Source: Tethya wilhelma (Eukaryota > Porifera > Demospongiae > Tethyida > Tethyidae). From it: DNA of 64,000 nucleotides. How positions within the stretch are numbered: position 1 is the stretch's first letter; each line of letters starts with the position of its first letter. The translations under genes were made by a program, and so were the position numbers. The DNA lies in NCBI GenBank assembly GCA_964030475.1, contig CAXIPT010000001.1, forward strand, positions 13,560,800-13,624,799. Reading direction: 5' to 3'. Below are positions 57,501 to 64,000 of this stretch, piece after piece. Under the pieces are notes generated by a model that saw nothing but the letters and a program-made list of their open reading frames with translations, was not told where the DNA came from and did not search any database.

Positions 57501-57933
57501 AAACCTTCTAGCTATCAGCATTTCTGTCATCACTCTACTAACGTATATCACCACAACAGGAGGAGTATACAAATCCTTTCTAATCAACATCATTGAAGTA
57601 TCATTTTACATGAACACAGGCATCTTAACTGTGGCAACTTACTTTCACAAAGATACTCCAACACCTAGTGTCACTCTTGCATCTACTGGCATTGCTTTTG
57701 TCTCGTTCATTCTCATAACGTTGTACCATATCTATTTGAGTACCACAACAACTAGAAGGGGGACAAAAATCAAGAAAATTTTGAAGATGAAATTGAAAAA
57801 ACTCAAAGAGAAAGAGATCACAGGAACAAAATACAAACATTCAATTTCTGTTGAATCAGCAATATCTCATTCCTCAATTGAGCTGAGAGAGGCATTGCTT
57901 AAAGAAAGTGAAACAATAGTATCCAATAAGTAA
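54568..57933 (+). CDS. intronless beta-helix ectodomain / polytopic membrane protein
   Basis: 1121 residues in one exon. A signal peptide (SVLMSLFFLTMSCGLSK) leads into a large N-glycosylated ectodomain (about 35-690). Short repeated turns such as FRNNSGSYGGALSLYGGSQI and NNTAAIAGSDIYGG are typical of pmp-like right-handed beta-helices. A Cys-rich EGF-like stretch follows (CPLGFMKL...FECKCHPSF; NRSGILCGACRQDFSRVLG; NCKKC). From about 715 there are eight or nine hydrophobic segments and a Lys-rich cytoplasmic tail. The plan suggests a receptor or channel. I know similar multi-copy proteins from sponges and choanoflagellates only in general terms, and no ligand is implied. The start is the first in-frame Met. 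Confidence 0.8.
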   Translation: MNPTTPAARSVLMSLFFLTMSCGLSKTVATDLDPPVYYIVANENQTCPSIDGSCLMFRDLVESESSYFKENGATIVLLPGIHNAVHKKKIIIAQYEVENFTLIGWKGLSKSEDANNSEAVIVCDTPFSLAFVFKYVRNVTISHITFDHCGANITIPRRFRYKDRWYIATIAIVMSESMILDHVAICNATGIGISFYRSYLIFMRDSMILNSNGWIFWVEQSAVTLEQKSLFRRNKGGMKILNNSHLIFEKNSKTAFWENICESKNKAFGYDTACSICHVVNNSVLVVKENSLIQFLDNIATFSGGISLSQSIMFVYRNASAIFRNNSGSYGGALSLYGGSQIELRSDSETGKPSPANTCNHTELIKVMIERNHANAFGGGVFVEDSSYVDILYEKLLKKPIINQSGCKRVANIRFINNTAAIAGSDIYGGWIDLQVRHEPEFSIKDNFQIHKNKNDLSQIASDPVRVCMCMKGVSNCSVTEHTVDVYPGQLFDIQAVAVGQRYGTIPAVVFASTNESHLTILRDHETEIVRKNCTTLHYSASSTTSYSNGVLNLQTKRTVYTKPTRDIKFAGYSKLLQQLSIKVQLKQCPLGFMKLLNAELQSFECKCHPSFKQHQISNCNITLEAISKPLELWMNATFTHTNKHTVGMLIHKHCPYDYCKYPLPTESKCYLKTKFLWVNLSSPDDQCAFNRSGILCGACRQDFSRVLGTSNCKKCSSLWVLLIFPGAALAGLALVVFLICLNMTISIGAINGLIFYANIVRVNHTIFFPPSIKDSFLSMFIAWVNLDLGIEVCLYDGLNAYAIAWLQFLFPMYIWAIVITIIITSYYSSTVARLSGSNIVSVLVTLFLLSYTKLLRLFITVFQPTVLVYPDGYRRRVWLYDGNVDYLKGKHIPLFMAALLLLVVLSIPYTTSLIFIQCLRRVNHLKILFWVRKLKPLFDAHTGPYKDKHGYWTGLLLLIRAVLLIVFSLNVSGDASVNLLAISISVITLLTYITTTGGVYKSFLINIIEVSFYMNTGILTVATYFHKDTPTPSVTLASTGIAFVSFILITLYHIYLSTTTTRRGTKIKKILKMKLKKLKEKEITGTKYKHSISVESAISHSSIELREALLKESETIVSNK

Positions 57934-58144
57934 CCGAGTCTCACTCACTATAATTTTCTAAAGACTGTAATATAATTATAGCACTAAAACTTCCTACTAG
58001 GATCTGGTATAAAATATTAATTTTGTGAATCTCATATTTTTTTCCTTTGTTTTTATACAAACAATTATAATTATGAGTATAATGCATACAAAGCCAATAC
58101 AATATTGCGCAACAATATTAATGTTATTTTAGTGCTAAAGTTCA

Positions 58145-59224
58145 TTAGTTGCGTGGGCCACAGTATTTTTGGCAGCTGTTTGAGCATTTTCCACTTGCAC
58201 AGGCACACGTAGAGAACTGTGTGTAGAAAGTGTTGTTGAGGTAATAGTTGGGTGACCGGAACACAAACTGACTGTCCCCATCAGCCTTATCGTACTTCAC
58301 CTCGATAGTTTGTGGGGTAGACCAATTCTTGGGAGTAAAAACCAGCTGGTTTGTGTTAAACAGTACACAGTTCTTACATCGAGCTCCATCTATGCATGCG
58401 TCGTCATGGGTACATGGTTGTATCTGCACTATAGCATTTCCTCTCACCGGCTTTGTTTGCAAGGAAATTTCAAATGCATTTTTCATGCCTGGCTTAACGC
58501 ACACGTACCCATCTTGTCTATTTGGGAGTTTATATTTCTTAACGCCTTGATCACGGTCTGTGCATTTAGTGAGCCACTCATCTGGGGGATTGAACATTGA
58601 GGGGGGTATTGAGTCTGTACTGAAGTCTGTGAAGGTGTAGTTTATACTGCAACCTGGGGTGGGGAATTGTCCTGGTCTGGATGGAGGGAAAATGTACTGT
58701 GCCCTTTGCACTTTTGAGTAGGGTGGCTGTGTGTTGATTGGGTACCAAACGGCCCAGTAGTAGTCGTACAAACCAGCTTTGTTGGACCATTTCTCACACT
58801 CTATGCCGTCAATTCTCTCTTTGGTCTCCAGATAAGGGGTGGAGTAGGGGAAAAATTCTGGCAGCACTCGGCCTGGACTGTAGTACCATATCATGTAGTC
58901 ACAGTCCTCAAATGTTGTGTCGGAGTTCCAGCTGAACTGTGTCAGTTGTGTGGCTTCTGGGGTGTTGGGGTCGGCCGTGGATGAGGGTACAGTGTAGAGT
59001 GTCTCCTTGTTCTGTGCATGCACACCATCACTGGCTATATGGTGTGACCACAATGTTGAGTGAGTGTCCTGATAGACCTTGGTTACCATGGGTAACCCAG
59101 CACACCCTAGGTTTTCTCCCCACGAACTTTCAGCTTGTATCCCAGCAGTGAATCTCTTGGGAAACTGTGGCTCACTGTGGCCTGTGCTGACTAGAGCTAG
59201 AACTAGGAGTAAAGTTACCATCAT
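58145..59224 (-). CDS. secreted Cys-containing protein, two-part
   Basis: About 360 residues from MMVTLLLVLALVSTGHSEPQ, a clear signal peptide, so Met 59224 is preferred over the longer open frame. The first 240 residues contain many Trp, Tyr and Pro (DYMIWYYSPGRVLPEFFPY; YDYYWAVWYPINTQPPY) and paired Cys. The second part has LVFTPKNWSTPQTIEVKYDK, a pattern known from beta-sandwich repeats of extracellular and bacterial surface proteins. It ends in a short Cys-rich tail (CACASGKCSNSC). Function is unknown; an extracellular role is inferred. It is unspliced in the coding part. It is tail-to-tail with the beta-helix gene. Confidence 0.65.
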   Translation of the reverse strand: MMVTLLLVLALVSTGHSEPQFPKRFTAGIQAESSWGENLGCAGLPMVTKVYQDTHSTLWSHHIASDGVHAQNKETLYTVPSSTADPNTPEATQLTQFSWNSDTTFEDCDYMIWYYSPGRVLPEFFPYSTPYLETKERIDGIECEKWSNKAGLYDYYWAVWYPINTQPPYSKVQRAQYIFPPSRPGQFPTPGCSINYTFTDFSTDSIPPSMFNPPDEWLTKCTDRDQGVKKYKLPNRQDGYVCVKPGMKNAFEISLQTKPVRGNAIVQIQPCTHDDACIDGARCKNCVLFNTNQLVFTPKNWSTPQTIEVKYDKADGDSQFVFRSPNYYLNNTFYTQFSTCACASGKCSNSCQKYCGPRN

Positions 59225-59577
59225 GCCGAGATCTGTCTCTGTGCAAGCTCTGGCTGTATAATGTGTGTAGGGGGGATGATGCAATATAATGATCTGGGTA
59301 GTGAATATCGTTGCACCATGATTCATGATTAACAAAAATTTCATTATAACATGATAAATTAATGGCCTGAATGCAAAATTAAAATATTGCATGCCTCACA
59401 ATATTAATTCATGCATGCATGACTGAATTATCAAGTGAAGTAATTTTTATATTTTTAATTATTATACTGGTTTGTTTGTATTTTTGTTATTTTTCTATTT
59501 GCATAGCCAATTTCCATAGAGTATACTTATAATAGCTGTATGATACAATAACATAAAGTAATGGTTGTTAATATAAA

Positions 59578-62287
59578 TCAGAAGTGAGAATTCATGGTCC
59601 TAGTGTGTTCTATCTTTTTCCTCAGTCCATCACAAGTCACTGTTAGTTCAGAGTGTCTCTTCTGGAGTTGTTCTAGCTTCTCTTTCATCTCCTCATTCTA
59701 CATAAACCACAAATAGCAGTCAACACAGACAGCATCCACACAAACCACACACCATACACACCTGATCTCTCCTCTCTTCAAAGTCTCTGAGCAATGCAGA
59801 ATGTCCCACTAATCCTCCTTTTTGTCTCAGTCGTATGTTGTCCATACGTAGAGCATCTCTTACTTGCTTCATGCGAGTGAGATGATCACGTTTCTAAAAG
59901 TAAGATCTGGTAATAACCTGTAGCAATCTCTTCAACTTGTGAAACTATTACCTTGGCTACTAGTGCTTCCAATTCATCCAGACTGCCTCTCTTTTCAGTA
60001 TTCTCAGCCTAGTGTGATATAAGAGTAATATCACATTCAAAGGCATCTCACAAGAATTATGATATTGTGTGTAGCTACTCACTTGCAAAAATTGGAGTTT
60101 TTCTTTGACATGTGTTAATACTTGGACTGTGGATGTGACTTTCTTGCGTAGTTTAAGGATATCTTCGTTTCTCTCTTCAATCTTCTCATTGAGATCGACA
60201 TTGTTGATTTTCAGCTGCTCAAAATCTATCATGTGCAAACCTTCTGCAAGTTGTTCCTATCAGTATAGCAATGAACTGTAGATTATACTGGTCTGTATTT
60301 TACTATTTTCATATTGCATTCAGTCACCTTTTGCTTGATTTGAGACTCTTGTTTGGCAATTTTGTTTTGAAGTTTGATATTTTCACGGCGAACCTGTACA
60401 AGAGTACTATGTATGACAATCTATAGCCATAATGGTTCCCAATGTACCTTCTTCAGTTCCTTTTCTTTCTTTTTCTCAGCAGCTTGGTACTGGTCAACCT
60501 CCTAAAGTTTGCATAGAGTGTCTTCAATAGTAAAAGTATACAATGGCATTATGCACAATGTGCAAAAAGTTTAGTTTTACATGCATTGGTACTGACATAA
60601 TTATTATGCTGTCTATGACTGTGTACTGAATTGTGTATTGTCTAGCCACATTCAATAAAAAGAACTTGTGCTGCTTGAACCAAGGAACTATCCAAACAGA
60701 ATAGTGACTAGGAACTTGATAAATCGTCAGACTCAGCTTTGCATGGCTGCCAAGTCAGGACAATGAATTGCTCAAGACAGCTGTCTCCCTCGACCAGACA
60801 CAAATTGCATTCTAAAACGACATGACGTCAAGTTGCACAAATTGCAATCCTAAACTAATTGACTATTCGTACACACATGTATAAAATACTTCCTGCAGGT
60901 AAACTGGTCCATATGTCACGACTACATGCCTTGCAATAGGATGGTTGGATATACCATACCTGGCTTGTCAGCCTCTTCCCAGTCCTACTGTGAATAGCAG
61001 TCAGTGCCTTCTCCTTTCTATAGTCATTAAACTCCATCCTGAATGGACAATATAGCATTAAAACCATTCTAGTATGAGAGTGACATTAGACCTACCTTGC
61101 TTGCTTCACTTGTTGTTTCTTCACTTGTTTGTCAGCTTTTGACTCTTCAACTTTGTATTCAAAGTCTTGTTGAATCTCCTCCAGCTCCACCTTGTGTCTC
61201 TCCAGGGCTGCCATCAGCTTGTTGTATCTCTTCTCCTGGTCTGTAACAGTCCTCCCTGGATCAGCTCTTTCCTCAGTCTGCAAGCGGGCATGAGGTTGTA
61301 AGTAACACACATCCTAGCTAAGTAGTACATGTACATACACTGACATGCTGATGCACACAGTGGCCAAACACATTACCTTTTTTCTAGCAAGATACTCGGC
61401 AATCTTGTGCTGTAACTGTGCACTCAATGCTTGTAGTCTTTCTTGCTCCTGAAGAGCCTCCTTTGTCTGTGCTAGCAGCTCCTCTCTGTTCACTTCAAAC
61501 GACTCCTCCTCTTCTTCCTCCACAATGTCTTCCAGTGCAGGCACTGTGCTCACAGGTCTTTGAGCATCCTGATCTATAAACTGTTGCTCAAGATCAGCCT
61601 GCTCTTCACTGCCACCACCCTCTTGTGTTGAAAGTTCTTGTTGAGAGTTAGCTATTTCTATGTTGATTTCAGGAATCTCGACCTCTTGCTCCGTCTCTGC
61701 TATTTCTGGAGCTGTTTCAGCATTGCTTTGCTCACTAGTGACACTCTCTGCATTGGTGGCCAATTCTTCCTGCACAGGTGTGCTTTCATCACCACCATCT
61801 TGCTGGGTTGGACCTCCTTCCGATTCAGTGGGTTCACTTGCTGCTACACCACTGTCCTGTGTTGGTTCAGCTGTGGTCTGCTCATCATTTTCCTTCAATT
61901 GTTCTCCCTCTTCTTGCACAGCCTCACTATCACTGCCTTGTGGCGGCTGTTCGACATCAGCAGTTTCTTGTGTTTGCTCATTATTCTCTTTGCTCTCTAC
62001 AGCTTGGTCACTCTGGGTATCTTTCTCTGTGGCCTCTGTAGCTGTACCTTCATCAGTCACTATTTCATTTGAAGCCTGAGCTTCAGATTGCTCCTGTTGA
62101 ATGAAAGTTGAAACGCATCAGACTATTACCACTAAGCTTATAGCTACATAATTTCCACAGCCTAGGATTATAATCTTACTTGTCCATTTGTATCTGCACT
62201 GGGTTTATCTTGGGTGTCTTCCTCTCCTCCTGTGCTAGGCTCTGTTACAGGTTCTTCCACTGGAGCTGTACCTTCAGATTCAGCCAT
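59578..62287 (-). CDS. CCDC96: coiled-coil domain-containing protein 96 / CFAP184
   Basis: Ten exons from ATG 62287 to stop 59578: 62180-62287, 61377-62093 (very acidic, Glu/Gln/Thr-rich), 61096-61279, 60961-61037 (MEFNDYRKEK), then short coiled-coil exons at about 60502, 60394, 60256 (EGLHMIDFEQLKINN and NEKIEERNEDILKLRKKV), 60009, 59893 (ALRMDNIRLRQKGGLVG) and 59700. The block around HMIDFEQLKINN is the signature of CCDC96. The protein is axonemal and, with CCDC113, is placed near the base of radial spoke 3. The acidic N-terminal extension is typical. It shares a promoter region with TK1. Confidence 0.92.
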
Positions 62288-62495
62288 TCTTTCAAAGGTG
62301 TGCTTTATTTTGAACTGGCACAGTCATTATAAACAGTTTCCATAACAACATAATTAGTGTGGGCAGAGCACCTGTTCGCGGTCGTGATGACGAGATTACT
62401 TCAATCTGATTGGTTCGTTTGATCAGGGAAACAAAGACTGCCCGCCAAAACGAAAGAAGCTCCATCAGGCGCCAACTTGAAGAGGGTAGAAAAAG
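62288..62495. promoter_or_regulatory. bidirectional promoter, CCDC96 / TK1
   Basis: 208 bp between opposing start codons. It includes 'cccgccaaaacg' (about 62440) and 'ggcgccaacttg' (62469), both close to E2F sites, which would fit cell-cycle control of thymidine kinase. Confidence 0.55.
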
Positions 62496-63866
62496 ATGTC
62501 TTGTGTGAGTGCTGCTGGTCATTACGTTACAGCTATGTCTCGTGGGCACATTCAAGTAAGCTTTAAGAAAACATTCTACCAAAAATGGGCCCCAAAACTC
62601 TGTGTTTACTCCCCATTGTTCTTCCTTCCTTTTCCAGCTGATCCTGGGCCCCATGTTCTCAGGGAAAACGTAAGGTTCCTCATAACATACTTATTATTGA
62701 GATAATCACCCCAGTAATTTGATGTATGGTTCATTGCCTCTGTATACAGAACGGAACTGATGCGTAGGATGCGTCGCTTTCAGGTTGCTAACCATGCCTG
62801 CCTGATGATCAAATATGCCAAAGACGACAGATACAGTGAAGATGGTGTGGCCACTCACGATAGGTGAGTGTGAGATCACAATTCAATTTTGTAAAATCTA
62901 CTGTTACCTTTTTTAACCTCATTCGTACACAGACAAGTGACATCTGCTAAAGCAACATCAACTCTGAAGAGCCTCAAGAACACTGCCAAGAAGTTTGGCG
63001 TCATTGGGATTGATGAAGGACAGTTTGTAAGTTCTCTCCCAGTCTCTTTAGCTACCTTATGCCACACTCGCGTTGTCAGTTGATACTAAATACCATCCAT
63101 TGCCCAAATTTTATTACCCCTATGATCTGTTCACCGAAATCAAATTCCTTTATTTCAGTTTCCAGACATTGTTGAATTTTGTGAAGACATGGCAAATGCT
63201 GGTAAGACTGTGATCGTAGCGGCATTGGATGGGACCTTCCAAAGAAAGGTGTGTATCTCTAGTGTTGAATTATTCATGTAGCTTTATGATATTGTTTTTG
63301 TGTATTTGTAGCCATTTGGAACTATCCTGGACCTTGTACCCATGGCAGAGAGTGTGGTCAAGTTAAAGGCTGTCTGTATGATCTGCTTCAAAGATGCAGC
63401 GTTCACAAAGAGACTGGGAACTGAAACCAAGGTATGATATAGACAATAATCCCAGTAGGGTGCCTCTACTTCAGTCTGGTGTATATCTATTTATAGCACA
63501 CTGTCTATGTAGCTACGCAATCCAATTCATTATTGTTGTTTGTACAAATTGCAGCACAACATTGTACATACCTAGATACAAACAAATCGTTGTCATTTTA
63601 GGTATACACGTCAGACACCAAAAAAATATATTAAGTTACACAACAGAACACCACTATAGTGATGTAATACTGACTGTTTCACGTCCGTCCAGGTGGAAGT
63701 AATAGGTGGGAGTGACAAGTACATGGCTGTGTGTAGAACGTGTTATCAGTTGGCAGAGAAGCCTCAAGTAACTAGGAAGGAGCAGACACCCATCAGAGGT
63801 GGAGACATTAGCACTAGTGGGAGACATCTAGACTTTGATGATGACCCCCATAACACATCATACTAG
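62496..63866 (+). CDS. TK1: thymidine kinase, cytosolic type
   Basis: Seven exons: 62496-62555, 62638-62669, 62750-62863, 62933-63026, 63159-63248, 63312-63431 and 63693-63866. TK1 phosphorylates thymidine in the salvage pathway. The P-loop [18 protein letters not shown] is split by intron 2. [20 protein letters not shown] and [20 protein letters not shown] are nearly identical to human TK1. The zinc-binding cysteines are present (CMIC, CRTC). The C-terminal region is short and has KEQ where vertebrate TK1 has the KEN degradation box. The first Met is followed by CVSAAG, like the vertebrate N terminus. Confidence 0.95.
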
Positions 63867-64000
63867 CTGTAGTGTATTTTAGTAGCATATTATTATACCT
63901 CTATTTACAACTGCCACATAGATGCACATTTATGAATTTCAGTTTTTTTTCCTTCTATTTTGTGTTTTTTACCATCAGAACATACATGTCACAAGAAAAT
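63867..64000. other. 3' flank of TK1
   Basis: AT-rich sequence with no further gene in the window. Confidence 0.6.

Noticed and set aside
61638..62079. Long Cys/Ser-rich open frames on the plus strand
   Set aside because: Antisense of the repetitive acidic exon of CCDC96.

Overview
This window is eukaryotic nuclear DNA, most likely from a demosponge close to Amphimedon queenslandica. That is an inference from AT-rich sequence, compact genes with short GT-AG introns, very many small foldback elements, animal-specific genes (TRAF, parkin-type RBR, TK1, CFAP61) and the sponge/cnidarian style of shuffled Death-domain proteins. Four single N bases (28074, 31480, 40192, 46696) are collapsed contig gaps. 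25207-28073 is repeated at 31483-34600, and 45219-46690 at 46697-48180. These look like the two haplotypes of one locus laid end to end, so some gene copies are assembly redundancy.

Layout. 1-13000: a tandem arrangement of GH27 alpha-galactosidase genes (+), each facing a Death-domain gene (-). The first galactosidase (1697-2708) lacks its 5' half; the second (10203-12942) is complete. Between them lie a TRAF-type gene ending in a Death domain (3002-5943) and a scrambled repeat zone (4250-9905) with a tRNA-derived SINE and a transposon remnant bounded by palindromic repeats. 13331-25428 (-): a chain of in-phase exons encoding a parkin-like RING0-RING1-IBR module followed, in place of RING2, by a ROC-COR GTPase and a Death domain; a Ubl exon lies upstream. 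One intron holds a 1690-bp perfect tandem duplication that starts at a 60-bp palindrome. 25540-35081: a RUN-PDZ-PTB scaffold gene in two haplotype copies, with a stray contig (28075-31479) carrying the 5' end of a PH-domain gene. 35235-36498: tRNA-Leu(AAG) and MRPL58/ICT1. 36544-45724 (-): CFAP61, broken by a gap, with a + strand Death / coiled-coil / filamin x4 / NHL gene (40193-43891) inside its span. 45792-48045: MRPL27 twice (haplotypes), sharing a short divergent promoter with CFAP61. 48046-64000: a small type I membrane protein (-), a 1121-codon intronless beta-helix receptor-like polytopic protein (+), a secreted protein (-), CCDC96/CFAP184 (-), and TK1 (+).

How the genes fit together. 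Three different proteins end or begin with a Death domain and carry TRAF, RBR/ROCO or TRIM-like NHL modules, as expected of expanded innate-immune or cell-death signalling. CFAP61 and CCDC96 are both linked in other organisms to the base of axonemal radial spoke 3. MRPL58 and MRPL27 belong to the mitochondrial ribosome. Four divergent gene pairs are spaced 67 to about 210 bp apart and probably share promoters (parkin-like/RUN, CFAP61/MRPL27, CCDC96/TK1, plus the second haplotype of the first pair). The strongest candidate for something undescribed is the RBR-ROCO-Death fusion, joining parkin-like and LRRK2/DAPK1-like modules in one reading frame apart from one indel.
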